This document shows positions 12,640 through 25,512 of a stretch of 64,000 bases of DNA, piece by piece. Origin of the DNA: Psococerastis gibbosa (taxonomy: Eukaryota > Arthropoda > Insecta > Psocodea > Psocidae); contig OZ020487.1 in the NCBI GenBank assembly GCA_963971405.1, forward strand, positions 24,165,371-24,229,370, read 5' to 3'. Under the pieces are notes generated by a model, which searched no databases, was not told the DNA's origin, and was given only the letters and a program-made list of their open reading frames with translations. Every line of letters begins with the position of its first letter. Positions within the stretch are counted from its first letter, which is position 1. A program made the translations under genes and the position numbers.

Positions 12640-12800
12640 ACAAGCGGAGCTTGAGCCCACTTCGCGGCCCCGCTCCCCTTACGCTTGCCGCGAGCGGCAG
12701 CTCACCCCTTCGGGGCCTCGCATTAACGTGATTCCTTTGAGAATTACGCAGCTCGCCCCTTCGGGGCCAGCATGACTTGTTTTCCTCTTCTTTTTTTTTT
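12640..12800. other. GC-rich patch in AT-rich DNA
   Basis: About 150 bp are markedly GC-rich, with two near-copies of a motif around CGCCCCTTCGGGGCC (a short hairpin) near 12700 and 12750. The flanks are strongly AT-rich. Downstream text to about 12960 ends in TTTTTATATATATAAG and could be the tail of a retroelement. Its nature is unknown. Confidence 0.45.
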
Positions 12801-14030
12801 CGCGGTCGCGGATATGTGACTGATGCAAAAATTAGATAAAAACAATCCTTGATGCGGATTATACTAGTATATCATGCTAAAATTTCAGCTCGATCGATGC
12901 AGAACTTTTGAGTTTTTGAAGCGTACACAAACCAACATAACATTTTTATATATATAAGATAGACAGCTACCGTAATTTCTTTGTCACTCGGAGGCTTTTT
13001 CGGGAACAGGGACAATTACATTTAGTGCCCCAAGCCTCCCTTTGAGGACAACGGGACGGATCTCACGGATCTTATACATACTGCATCACCTCACGGCCGA
13101 TCAGTTCTTATACAGCCACCGGTTGCTAGAAGCAGAGCAGATTGAATCGTACCTGATCCCATGCACCTAGGAGTAGGTCTAACACGTAATCAATTTGGCA
13201 ATGACAAGGTAACCTTAGCTGAATGCATCTTCCACCTCCGCCGGGCCATTCGCATTATTAACGTTCAAGGCAACCACCTAATAATATAAAGGCAGCCTAA
13301 ACCAGTCTGACCGGTATACACTTCGCCATCATCGTCAACAGTTGTCACACAGTTACCCCACAATATGTGTAAAACTATAAAATATGCACATTCATTATTG
13401 ATAGGTGATCTAAAAGTAGAGATATTGATAATATAAAATATACAATTATTGTGTTTTGTAATATTGAAAAATCTGAACCGGATTTGGAACAGCTTTTACT
13501 GTAATATTGGAAACTGCACTAAGGAGAGTTACCGGATAAAACTAATAAATGTAAAAAAATTGTCCTTTTCCTCATCTGCCTTCACATGGAAATCTGAATC
13601 TATACAGTGGAAAATAATAGGCTATTTCTGATTCTAAATCAAAGAACCTATAATAGACTCAATAGCATGACAATAATATTCAATAATGCAAATATTTCAT
13701 ACATAATACATACGGTAGCCATTTTAAATTAATATTTCTTATCTTCAACAATCGTTAGCAATTACTGTAATGCCAATTTTCGACTGGGGTTTTCGGATGC
13801 AACCCGAAATGTACATATTGCTAGGAGTTATGTCGAGTCCGTGCCAAGGAATTTGGAGAGGGGATCGTAGAAAATGTAGTAAAATTATAGCCGATGCATT
13901 CAACGTCCATGTCGTAAATAAGTAACTTCTACACATGGTGAAACATTTTGGTAAAATACGCGCGAAACAGTGGAGCTTTACGCATTTCGACAGCAGTAAG
14001 GCTGTGTTTAACAGATTATAGGATAACTTC
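12801..14030. other. Intergenic, no gene seen
   Basis: AT-rich. Open frames of 60-95 codons are unsupported. Confidence 0.5.
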
Positions 14031-14205
14031 AAACGGGGGTCTCCCCCGGGGAGATTTTTTAAAAGCTATCCGCGAAATAGTGGGGGTTTATACGCATGTT
14101 CATACCACTATTTATTTTTAATAAAATTCAAAATTGTGGGGTTTTACGTATTTTTGTCAGAAAAATATTTCTAGAGAAGGGGGGGGGGGTCAAACCGGCA
14201 GACCA
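14031..14205. repeat. Relic of hAT-MITE internal units
   Basis: GGGGGTCTCCCCCGGGGAG is followed by AAATAGTGGGGGTTTATACGC and a second GTGGGGTTTTACG unit, then a G11 run. These are the same building blocks as the interiors of the MITEs at 4.4 and 55.8 kb. Ends were not identified. Confidence 0.45.
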
Positions 14206-17115
14206 TCCCTCTCTGGGTACGGTCTTCAGCTATGTTGTAGTGTGTGAAGAGTTATAGATGTAGATTTAGCAATAAGTACCGTAGGTACTTGTCTTATGTT
14301 ATATTTCTTTTATATTGTATTTTGTGTTTATATAAACTACTTACCTAATTACCGGAGAAGTTAGATGCAATTAAAATTAGTAAGGTGTTGTAAGGGAGCG
14401 GAGGTCCGTTGCGTAAGATACCTTACAAATGTTAACGCGCTGCCGCCCAAGACCACCGTACCATCATGCATGCTTCCTGGCCAATGTACAATAGGGTACA
14501 ATATGAGTAGCAAGGCTCACCAATTTACTCGGCCCATAAACGCCAAGGGCATTAAAGTACCTAGCATGATAAGAATTTAACTAGGTCATGCCTAGTGCTT
14601 ACATTAAGGGCTTAATTACCACGTGTCAAAAATATTGTCGTCAATGATTTCCAATGCTTTGGGATGGAGTAAAATGTGGTAGCAAATATTACCGTGAGAA
14701 TTAACCCCTACTCCGGCAGCCGGAGTAGCCGGCATTATAGTATCATTATTCTTCTTCTGTCATATTGTCACTAGCATTCTTCAATATTGATTGTATATAT
14801 CCTTTGCAAGAAGAAATGTAATGTGAGGCATCCACAACTGGCATAATCGTATATTTAGAATTAAATTGCTCCATCCCCAGCGATTCCGACCTTGTCTGTT
14901 GTCAATTCATTGCGATGAGATACAAAGTAAGACAAATTGTTTACTGGTAATTTTGTTTGGGGGGGGGGGGGAGGGTAGTTAGAGCAGGAAACAAAAGAGC
15001 CTGCAGCTGTTTTTTTTTTTTTTTTTTTTGCAGCAAAGAATATTTTAATTGATGTGATAATTTGCCTTCCGCCTGAAAAAATCGTCCTAATTTACTCCAC
15101 CGAGACAACATTTTGAAAATATTGGTACCCCTATGGAGTGTTTGCATTTCCTGCAATGTATTGCAACCTGGAACTGGGGAGCCACTAAATATAACAAAAA
15201 CTTGCAACTTATCAAATCTAGGTACTGTGGGTAACATTTCCTGTTCACATCACAAAGTTCCAGCTACAGTGTTGTACGTTAAACCTATCTTCAACGTGGG
15301 GCTAACTCACGACTAATAACCATTGGTTATCTAACATTAGGAATAGCCAATTCCATGGGCAGGGTTAAATCGTGCAAAAGATCGTATATCGTATGAAAGT
15401 GAGAGCATAAAAACTATTGTAGAGAAAGGAAGTGTAGTGAATGTGTAGTAGTAGCCAAATATGTGTATGACTGCTATCCACTATTGGAGAGAAAGGGTAC
15501 CAAAAGAAAGAATTTGATTAAATAATTTAGATGAAAATGTGGTGTAGCTGCAATTATGTGGCACCTAACTTTATAATAGGCTATTTCGACAGACATCAGC
15601 ACAAAGTACATTGGAATTACATTACAATTACATTCTCCAATCATAACACTTTTTTATAGAACCTAAGGGGAACCGGATGGCTTTAAATGCACTTGTCGCA
15701 CGTTTATGGCTTAGAGAATGGATGTTATGGCATTTATTAATGGAATTTTCAATAAATCCATAAAAAGCTCGCATTCCGCCGCGCTATTTTCAAGATTGCT
15801 GCTGACGCGTTGTGTTGTGATAAGGACTTTTAGTACGATATTATAACTGGAAGAGCTATTACCATGGAGGGCATCAATAGCAAAAACATTTTTCAACTTT
15901 ATATAATTCTAGACTGTTCTACGTGTGGTGAATTTATTAACAGTATAGGTATCAGTACGAGTACCTATGCACTAGGCCTCTTATGATAGACATACTGTGA
16001 TAGTAATATCACAATATATACATGCAGTGTACGCATGGTCATCTCACGATAGCCAAACTGTAGGAACTGGAAAAGGGAGGGAGTGTTGCATGGAGGCGAC
16101 ACCCGATATGCATGTCAGCTCAAGGCAGTCCAGCTTTCGTCGCCAGGATCGGGTTCCAGACTTACAGAAATGCGACAGAGTGCAGCCTTGCTCCGGCATG
16201 TTGATATAAACCCATCAGTAGGTCTAGGTTTAGTTCGAACAGCGATAGCCCGATAATATGTACATGCTAACTGGTAGATCCCGTCTTGGCGATGATCATC
16301 GCTGAGTCGCATCTCAGACATTGTCTCTGAATACTTTAATCGAATCAAGACGTTAAAATATTTTTATTTTTTTTTATTTTAGCCGCGGGATTATCTCGAG
16401 TATTTGCACCGGAGGTGTTAGCGTCTCAATTGGTTAGTTGGTAGTTTCCGATTAGGATGGTTCTCTTGTGTTTGTCTGTATGTCCTTCATGACTCCTCCG
16501 GCTCATGTTTGTCCCCAATTAAGTTTGGCAGTGTGTCGGGTTTTGGTAACGAAAGTCTGACTCTTGCATATGTTGGGCATTCGGTAATTAAATCCTTCAT
16601 ATATTGGCTAATGCCGCTGAGCGATGCAAAATTTGAAAAACGACACATAAGGGGTATCTACACTATCCTTGGAATCCTCAGGAATGCGTCAAATGTCATC
16701 ATGCCCCATTTAAGTTTATTAATTAATTTAAAAAAACTTATCCTTCTTGCGCACTACTTGCGAATGCCCAAAAGTTATAATACCATCGTCCACACTTTCG
16801 TTTCCACGACTGCTTTTCAATTGCTGTCGGACTATACAAAGTTCAAGGTAGCCAACCACCCGTACCTGCATAATTGAGAAGTATATTTTCCGGTGACAGC
16901 ACCGCACCTGCCGAGGAGGCGTCACCTGTCGGTTATGGTAAGTACCCGCGGTTTTCCGCTGTGGCACCTGCCTTGCAGTTAATGGACCTTGTAATGTCTG
17001 GCTGCTGCCTGCTGGAAGCGTGGCAAAGCAGAATTTCATATGAGTATTGCTTGAAAATCGCCCAGGAGTAGACGAAAAAAATAATTACAATATGTCTTTG
17101 TAGCAAATAACTATC
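14206..17115. other. Intergenic with homopolymer runs, no gene seen
   Basis: It contains a G run at about 14959-14970, a T run of about 20 at 15010-15029, and a short inverted repeat (CTACTCCGGC / GCCGGAGTAG) near 14708. Several overlapping frames of 60-120 codons at 15.9-17.1 kb on both strands show no family resemblance. Confidence 0.45.
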
Positions 17116-17123
17116 TTCATGCA

Positions 17124-17638
17124 TAGGGTGGCCAGATTTCCAAATCGAAAAAAGAGTATATATGCAAGATATATAATTATATACATATACAATACAAGAT
17201 CTATATAGGTAAGAGCCAAGCACGGGGGGGGGGGGGGGGGGATATGTGTCAAACTCTTCTCTTTAAATCACTGATTGATGGGGTATAGTACACCTATTTC
17301 TTGACAAAAAAATTCAAGGATAACAAGATTAATTATTCGCATACATAACCCTTCCCATAAAATTTTACAATTATAAGCAATAGCTACCGTACTTGAATAT
17401 TAAAACTGTTAATCCATTCTACCTTGTGTATTTTTATCCGACCTAAGTTACTTGTATATTTAGCTGAAGAGAGCACTTCCTCTTCTACTTCTCTACAAAA
17501 TTCTGTAAAAGAGTAAAATAGTAAGATCTGATTTAAAAAAGAGTATATTTGCATCAAAGCACAAAAAGAAAGGGTATGTCGAATTTGGAACACAAAAGAG
17601 TATAAATACTCTTGAGAAGAGTATATCTGGCCACCCTA
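17124..17638. mobile_element. Non-autonomous hAT-type element, 515 bp
   Basis: The 14-bp termini TAGGGTGGCCAGAT are exactly inverted. The flanks carry a perfect 8-bp duplication TTCATGCA (17116-17123 and 17639-17646). The interior holds a G18 run near 17224 and AGAGTATA-type text near both ends. No transposase frame is present. The 8-bp duplication supports hAT. A related solo end lies near 46812. Confidence 0.88.
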
Positions 17639-17646
17639 TTCATGCA

Positions 17647-18372
17647 ATACAATATGTTTTGTTAAGTAGATAGTAGGGTACAGCATTATACATGTCTTGC
17701 TGTCCCCCTACTACTTACTTACAATAAGTTACTCAGAATATAAAGCAATTATAGGTAGGCATTTGTTCATGATATATCATATCATATTTTATCATATCAT
17801 ATTTTAAGAACAACTTAAAGACATAAATTAACGATACCGGACAGTGTTCGTATATTGATAACAATCCGTTAGATACGGAGAAAAATCACTGTCTCCATGA
17901 TAGATTATTGTTAAAACAGGTTTTGAGCAATACATGAGATGAGTACGTCAACAAACGGCGGTGGACAATGGTGATGACCTACTTGAGATGTCACAAATGT
18001 CACGTAACCCTAATTCATGCAAGACAAAAGGTCAAAAAGTCGTAAAACAGCCATGGTTCTGGTTCAGGTTCAGAACGTGTCAAAATATTGCGGGAAAGGG
18101 CGATTAGCTGCGGCCGAAGACATATGGGGGACCTTTAATTGGGCATAAGTGTGCCATCAATGGGCATATAGAAGGATAATATGTCAGCTAACTCCTACGG
18201 TTTACTGTGATTCTAGATGGTTTTCTCTTTATGGCTTAGTATGAATGTGTCACAGTCCTAGGAATCTGCCGTACAACGAACTATCATGTATCATCACTCA
18301 TGTTTACTATCAGACATTTTATTAGTCGGTCAAGTCAGTATAAAAATTTTGCATGACCTAAAAAGTAAGACT
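17647..18372. other. Intergenic, no gene seen
   Basis: A short ATATCAT tandem lies near 17773. Nothing else was recognised. Confidence 0.5.
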
Positions 18373-18380
18373 AGAGTACT

Positions 18381-18532
18381 CAAGGCCGTAGCCAAGGGGG
18401 GGGGGGTTCAGACTTCAGACCCCCTCCCCCACCCCCCCCCCCCCCGAAATGAAATGGCTTGATACTAGATAGAATCGGATTTTGAGAGGAAAAATAAAAA
18501 CCACTATGTAATATCCAATGAGATTTCTGAAA

Positions 18533-18563
<31 letters not shown>

Positions 18564-18580
18564 TCCTGGCTACAGCCTTG
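18381..18580. mobile_element. hAT MITE, 200 bp
   Basis: The termini CAAGGC(C/T)GTAGCCA are inverted (13 of 14). A perfect 8-bp duplication AGAGTACT lies at 18373-18380 and 18581-18588. Both termini are followed by long G/C homopolymers, one of about 25 bases (18531-18555). It is non-coding. Confidence 0.9.
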
Positions 18581-18588
18581 AGAGTACT

Positions 18589-19766
18589 GATGTATCGGTG
18601 ACCTAGGGGGTGAGAATGGTGCTAAAGCGAGGGATGGCTTCAATTATATATCAGTGGCGAATTTCCCGTTTTCCAACTGTTTGGCCTTTTGGGGGCTTAA
18701 TGGTTATTGTAAAAATATTAAAACGAATACGGAACTATACAATAAATAACTCGTTGCCTAGTGCGCTTATGGCAGTTTGCCGCACGACAATCGTGCACAC
18801 CACGCCAACGTGACCAACCCCATTCAAAATCACAGCCCCGAAGGGCGTTGCGTTATGATTACCTATAATTAAAAAAAAAAAACAATAACTTAAATAACTA
18901 ATATCCGAATCTGAAGTTCTACTCACAAGAATCCTAAAAGTGGGAAGTTTTTTTACGATCCACAAAATCATTTACTGTACACTAATAACTTACTTCCACT
19001 AAGTCTACTCTAAATATTATTGGGTAACTTTCTCAATTAATAATTTTTCCCTTTTCTTCAACCCTCTCCCTATCTCCACCAATCCGAAAGTCTAAACTGC
19101 GTCAGTTCACGTTTGCCTTTAAATATATTTAATTCATTAAGCACAGGTGCCAATATAGGACTGTTCTTAGTGTAATAATAATATGTATAGTTACCATTTA
19201 TAAATGTTACTGAATTTACAGCGGCCTCGACAAACTCAGCAGCCTTATTGGGATGTGCGAGGCTTACAGTCATATTCTTTGTCATACATATTTGGTCGGG
19301 ACAATGAACTCAAGCACCTTCAAATTATTGCTTTAAGTAGAAATGACTCATACAATAACCATAATTTAAGAGCTCTTGCGTGCATGCAAAAGAATTTTCT
19401 AAGAGCGAACTAACTGGTCTCTGGAATGAAGCAGATCATTGTAAACAAGATTATGGTTGCGAGCTACTATTAGGCTATATTTTATCAGCGTCTAACCTCC
19501 GCCGCACCACACACGTGCCAATAAAATATAATTACAGGAAAAACAATTGCATCGTGAGCGGTACAGTACATACCAAACTCTTGGTGTAGGTGTACGAAAT
19601 ATTGCATATAGGTTTTCACAGTAAATTATTTGCTTTATTATAAAACTATGAAATAATTAGCAGTTGGTAGACAGAAGGTAACCCTGTGAGCTTACGGTTC
19701 AGCTTTTGTACCTATTTCATCATCCGCCTTGTTTACCATTACCATACCCACACGGTGCTGTAGAGG
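18589..19766. other. Intergenic, no gene seen
   Basis: Open frames of about 70 codons only, none with a recognisable domain. Confidence 0.5.
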
Positions 19767-20058
19767 CAGGGGTGCCCAAACTGTGGTCCACAGACATATA
19801 TCAGGTGGTTCACAGACATATATCAGGTGGTCCACGGAGCAAAGTAAATTATTGAAAATTAGAAGTAAAATACAGTAAGGTATGTCTTGGCACTGAACTA
19901 TAAAAATCTAATCAGTCCCAAACATTTATTCAAATATTAGCACTTAGACTAATTGCAGGCACAAACTTGGTCCTACAATTTGATGATTTCCTGTCACAGC
20001 AATGGTGGTCCCGGAAAATCATAAAAGAATCACGGACAAAAAAAGGTTCCCAACCCCC
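19767..20058. mobile_element. hAT/Charlie-like MITE, decayed, ~292 bp
   Basis: The left end CAGGGGTGCCCAAACTGTGG and the inverse of the right end (CGGGGGTTGGGAACC) are of the CAGGGGT..CCCAAAC kind typical of Charlie-like hAT elements. The flanks TGTAGAGG and GGTAGACA agree at 5 of 8 positions, a degraded duplication at best. A 22-bp tandem duplication (CACAGACATATATCAGGTGG) lies near the left end. Confidence 0.55.
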
Positions 20059-20724
20059 GGTAGACACTCATCATAAAATTGATTAAATTAAATTAACAAT
20101 GTTATACATACATGGAAATTTTGGTTTGGAAAACAACATGAAAAAAATAACCAACATGTTACATTTTGTTGTGCATTATAACTCCGTTGGGTAATCCTTA
20201 AAAATATATATATATTCTTAGAATACGGATACGGTAGCAGTTTGAGAAATCCAACCGTCAAATAAAAGGGTTATTTCTAGGCGTCTTGTCCTAATAACAC
20301 ACAATCAACCGAGTTATTTGGAATCTCATCTCCGAAATACAGTCATAACGCAATAATATGAAGACCACAAAAGAGAGATTTACCAATAATGACTATCGAA
20401 ACCACATAAAAACAATCAATGTCCACGAGGTGTTGTTCACAAAGCTGTAACACAGAGACGCTGGCCATCGAGTACCGAAGAAAGCGATGGCCGGTAGTGT
20501 CTCAGAAATTAGACACCCACAAATCGTCTTGGTAATCCACTACGGATGGTTGAAAATCACGATCTAACGAAAGTACCCAGAATCGTGATCTAGTCTCAGT
20601 TTTAAGGAAGTTATGCAGGGAAAACTGAAATATTAGCTGGAATCAATGTAGGGAAACTGGTAATTTTCAGTAAATACACACCAGTAGTATGGGTAAATGG
20701 AATGTAATCTAGTTGAAACATAAT
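20059..20724. other. Intergenic with a small hairpin
   Basis: A stem of about 18 bp (GAGACGCTGGCCATCG and CGATGGCCGGTAGTGTCTC) lies at 20454-20507. No gene was seen. Confidence 0.5.
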
Positions 20725-20991
20725 TCGTCACCCTAAGTCAGAAGGGCGTACGATGATCAAAGACAACATTTCGAGATATTTGCGTTTCTGTACTATATGA
20801 CATTATTATAACCTAGTTTGCTACAAACAGTCAACTGTGCCCTCCTCCAAATCCAAAATTTTAGGTTTATTTTTCGAGATTAAATTCTTCGGTGTATGCA
20901 AAGTTAGAACTCATGACAAGGCCACTATATTTGATCATAACTTAATTTCCCCAAAAATGTTAGTTACGCCCTTCTGACTATAGGGTGACGA
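20725..20991. mobile_element. MITE with ~25-bp inverted ends, 267 bp
   Basis: The left end TCGTCACCCTAAGTCAGAAG and the inverse of the right end (TCGTCACCCTATAGTCAGAAG) match apart from a 2-bp indel, continuing into GGGCGTA. The interior is non-coding. No clean target duplication. Confidence 0.65.
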
Positions 20992-23900
20992 TATTATATC
21001 TACCTAAATGGCAACATTGAAACCTATTTTGATGGGGGAGGGGCGTCACGTGGGTCAAATGGGGGGGGGGGTCAGTTGCGGTTAGAAAAATGTGAATACT
21101 ATGTTGGTGCAATCTAAAGGAGATAGGGTACCTATTTCAGTGTAATAACTTGGATGAATACTGTCTGAGCATGCAATTAATAGAGATGAAACACTGTGCT
21201 TGTTACTAAACAACCATGTACTGTAAATACTGTGTATTCCAAAAAGCCATAATCGTGGCGTATTTAAAATTGTTAAAAAGTTAAACATATACAATATATA
21301 AAAGAGTTTAGAGTGGAATTTATGTGAAAGGTATTTTAACTACGTCAACCAATTCTATTGTAGTACCTCCCCCTCCCTCCCCAAGAAATATTGAAATGAC
21401 GCCACTGGATGCTATGCTGGAACTGAAGGATAGCTATGCCTATAGCAGACATGATATTATTTTTTGCCACTAATTGACCGAAATATGTCGGTTATTACAC
21501 CAACCGTATCCAATGAGCAACAAGAATACATCCTATATAAATTTTGGACTGTGAAACGGTGCTGTACTCGACATCATTATTAAAAGTGCCGAAGAGCTTA
21601 TACTCATGAGTGTCCAGTCAAAGGATTCATCAGAACAGTCAAATGCAATAGAATTAGGAACAGGGAACCAACTTGAGCCATGGCAACATTGTCTTTTAAC
21701 AACATCCCGGAATTGAAGTGAAGACTTAAACAGTGACAAAAAGATAATGAAATTGTTAATTGTTTTTCGAAGAAACAATTGCGTCTTAAGAGAAATTGTG
21801 GATTGCCTACTCAACACTTAAGTTTGTTATTATTCCCGAAAACGTGACCTACCAACCCCATTGCTGTCCGTTGTCATGGATTTGTAATAATTTCATGAAT
21901 TGGTGCAGTGGTTCTTTATATAGTATAGTAGGCTAGTAGTCTGAGTTAGTACCAAATTAAGATTTTCATGACTTTTCTTTATATAATGCCTTACTATAAT
22001 CTATAATTTATACAGATGAAAGGCTAATTTATAAATTTACAAAAAGTACCTAATTTCATCCGAATTTAAATTTCAAATGAAACTGCGCATACCGCAGGTA
22101 CTTCGTACATATACAATTAACTTGTCCCCGATCTATGGCCCAATTGACCCAGAGAACAGTACTTACTCGCAAACCACTTTTTGTTTTACTCTACACCTTT
22201 GAGGCCAAAACAAAGTTCACATTAATTACAAAATACAGTGCCTAATTTGCTTTTTGCTCCCTGATACTCCGGTGAAGTATACGAATAGGTACAAGTTTTT
22301 CATCCATTAAAATGAGAAGGTTGCAAGGGCCATATGATTTCACTTGATGAAATCAGAGGAATGTGGGATTGACAATTGACTGTTAGTCAGACAAAATTAT
22401 AGTCATCTAAGAAATATTTTTTTTGGCAGCAATATTTCTTGAGGCTTGGGCGCATTAAAATATTTCAGATAATATACCACATGAAAAGAATATTGAAATT
22501 AATTACAGGAGGTAAATATTCTTTAAGAATCAATACGATACAGAATCTAATAATACTAGGAGGTCTATAAAATGGAGCAACGTAGGCTTTCCTAATAACC
22601 TAGCGTAGCAATAATTGACGTTGTTAGTTTTTCATGGCTGAAAATTAAACATGTTTCAACCTATGTATTTATAATCACCCCTCGCTTAAGTGATGCAAAA
22701 AGAAAACAGCTTTGGGTCAAATTCAAGGTTAACGACGGTTATAACGTTCAATTTGAGGCTTGAACCGTGTCCCACACGACATCCGGACTTCACGGTTCTG
22801 CTATTTCAGTTTTGAGTTCCCCTTCTACTTCTTCTGGCTCTACAGCCCTTGATGAGGTTTGGCCTGCTTGACAACACTTCTCCAGTCAACTCGGCTTTGT
22901 TCAACGCTCCACCATTTTGGACTTTCCCTTCCCATTGGAAAATTTTCTCGGGCGGGCTATACTGCAATGTACGCACAGTATGTATCTTTTTAAGCCCCCT
23001 CCCCGTTTGCGATTTTATTTCTGCACTCCCCTTTGGTGTTCCTTAATTCACATGTAGGCTTTATATTTAGTTCCCTAATTTGAAAAGGTGCACTGTGTCT
23101 TAGTCTTATAACAAGCTGAAAAATCTACAGGCTTCCATTTTAAAATTTCTATTCGACGACTTTTCATATTAGTCCTATTTTTTTTTTCAATTTTCTTTGT
23201 ATTTGGACGAAGGAAGGCTATTTTAAGAGTACCCAACCTTGTTTCTGGATCTCGGGCCCCCAGGATTGATAAAAATGCTTCGGGATTTTAACGCCAGAGG
23301 CCCCGCTTTATTTACTTAATTGCATTTTGATTGATCTAGGAATCTAGGAAATTAGGTAGGTACTCCCAAACTCTTCCATGTTTTACGTTATGGACAATTT
23401 GTGAAACCGTAAAAACTTGGCTTTGCGTGAAAGGCAGGCTAATGAGTGGCGCAACCGCGTGCAGACGAAGAGCCTCGGTCATCTATCCTGGACACGGCCT
23501 GTGGCCTCAGCTGTCAGCGTTAGTGATTTAAATTCAAAGATGGCCTTAACTCTGTACCTGATTTGCTCTTCTTTATATATCTCAGCCGTAAATACACAGC
23601 CTTTCTAATTTGCTACATTTTTATAACCTTTTTATGATAAAGATACTCGCCTTGAAAAAGGTCCTTTCCTTTTAGTTAACGATTGTAGGTAGTTCAATTT
23701 CATTCCAAGTACGAGACTACTCTGTTCATCAGTAAAATAAAAAGGTTACTTAATTTTGTTAAAATATTAAGAATCCCAAAATTGAGGTATTTATATACGT
23801 TGGGGTATGGGACACTACATATTGTATTATTGAAGTACGGTAAGTACTGTACACCATGAACATACAGGTACATATACAGTATCAGGGACGGTTTCAGAAA

Positions 23901-24358
23901 AAGTTTTCGGGGGGGAGGGGGGGCGATGGCCTGAAAAATATCGCATTTCCCTTACTTGAGTAATAATTTCTCTTCATTTTCTTCAAAAGTCCATTCTATC
24001 TAGTATAAAGCTATTTTTCTCGGGGGGGGGGGGGGGGCGACCCTGTACAGAATCTCCAATATCATCATCTTCATCAATCAACTAGGGTTTAATGTGGTAG
24101 GTTCTTTCAGCTTCATATCGCTTGTTAAGCTACGAGTGTACTGCCTAGCTTGCCTGCTTACAATATTCTGTAGCAGCGCCTTTACGACACCCCACTGCTG
24201 ACGTACCACTTACTTAGGGTAGTTCCCATTGTCACTGGAAAAGTCTCGGTAAGGAATCCGGCACTGTCAACTGCCTTGCATTAATCGATGGCGGTGCTGT
24301 TAACTAATCCTTGCCTAGATGGGCTCCTAAAAGGGAACCATGTGTAAACATATAACAG
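20992..24358. other. Intergenic with solo MITE ends, no gene seen
   Basis: On the minus strand CAGTGGCGTCATTTCAATAT (ending at 21411) is a hAT-type end without a partner. G-rich tracts lie at 21061-21071, 23909-23926 and 24021-24037; the latter two flank about 100 bp that may be another decayed MITE. A 94-codon minus frame at 21533-21817 shows no family resemblance. Confidence 0.45.
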
Positions 24359-24632
24359 TTAGGCGGCAATTCCATCGGCGAATTTACTTCATTTGTGAGT
24401 TGAGATTTTTTGTTTGTTTTGTTTTAAGTCGACTATTATGTATATACTTAACTTATCTATTATAAATTAATTTATAATATGGTAGCAGACATCATTAATA
24501 AGTCTCTGCCATATTATAACTTAATTTATAATAGATAAGTTAAGTATCTTTATAATAGTCTCCTTAAAACAAAACAAACAAAAAATCCCAAATCACAAAT
24601 GAAGTAAATTCACCGGTGGAATTGCCGCTTAA
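24359..24632. mobile_element. Foldback element with ~130-bp arms
   Basis: Nearly the whole 274 bp is an inverted repeat. Both arms begin TTA(G/A)GCGGCAATTCCA and stay close to identical for about 130 bp, around a centre of only about a dozen bases. The terminal motif TTAGGCGG..TTCCA is shared with elements at 35.3, 44.2, 50.5 and 58.6 kb. Transcribed, it would form a very long hairpin. Confidence 0.85.
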
Positions 24633-25121
24633 TTTCATATTATGTTTCTTTCACTCGAAAAATCGCTGTGTAAGGTGTATATAATGAACTCTTACCGACA
24701 CTTTTCAACCGCTTGTTCAAGCCTTAATGGATTGAAGTCAGAGGTTAAAGGTTACAAAGTTGCAAAAAGGAAAGCAATAAAAATTGTAGTTAATGTAAGT
24801 AACCTTAACATAAAAATCACTGAGGCTCCCACCTGCAGGATAGGCTACTTATTTGGAGTGTGACCAAATGTGATTGCATTCAATTGGCCACATGTACAGT
24901 ACGATGTAATGACTGTAATGGTTCTGTTATAACATGTGCTTGATTGTTGTGTAACAGTCAAACAAATGACCATTCAACAATTTGGGAAGAAGCAAAGGAA
25001 GTAAACGGTGAAATGGTCTCTGGACAGAGACAAATGGCAAGTAATTAGTGGTATCTCAGCCGGATCATCATTATTTCCTAGAGCTCTGCACAGCAAAATG
25101 TAGGTTGGCGCCTTAAAGAGG
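24633..25121. other. Intergenic, no gene seen
   Basis: A 73-codon frame at 24642-24863 is unsupported. Confidence 0.5.
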
Positions 25122-25512
25122 ACATACTAAGTAGAAAAATTAGCACCCCAAAATTTGTTGTTTTTATTGACTTTTTAATTTTTAATCAATTAGCAAATCA
25201 AGTTATTAAAGATTTGGCCCATGTAAGTTGTAGAAGACTGTTTCATGCATCATATAATAGGAAATATTAAATTTTTGGTACCTACCTTAGTACTTTCAAA
25301 AAAACCAGTGGGGACTAACATTTCGCATAATCCAGGATTTTTGAAAAAACTACAAAACTGAAAAGTAAAAATACCTGATTATATGATGAACGAAGTAGTC
25401 TTCTACAACTTGTATGAGCCAAATTTTTAATATCTTGCTGAGTTAATGAAATAAAAAAATGAAAAGTATTTAATTTTGGGATGCCAATTTTCTACGTAGC
25501 ATATCCTCTTAA
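25122..25512. mobile_element. Long-TIR element, uninterrupted relative of 2199-3372
   Basis: Inverted arms of about 150 bp start CTTAAAGAGGACATA and, on the other side, the inverse of TATCCTCTTAAATG. They contain GTTGTAGAAGACT and text like that of the 2.2-kb element. The centre lacks R1, so it serves as the empty-site comparison. Confidence 0.75.

Noticed and set aside
21533..21817. 94-codon minus-strand frame
   Set aside because: No family resemblance in either orientation and no splice context.
23886..24040. A hAT MITE bounded by the two G-rich tracts
   Set aside because: No matching inverted ends or 8-bp duplication could be paired; left as unassigned G-rich sequence.
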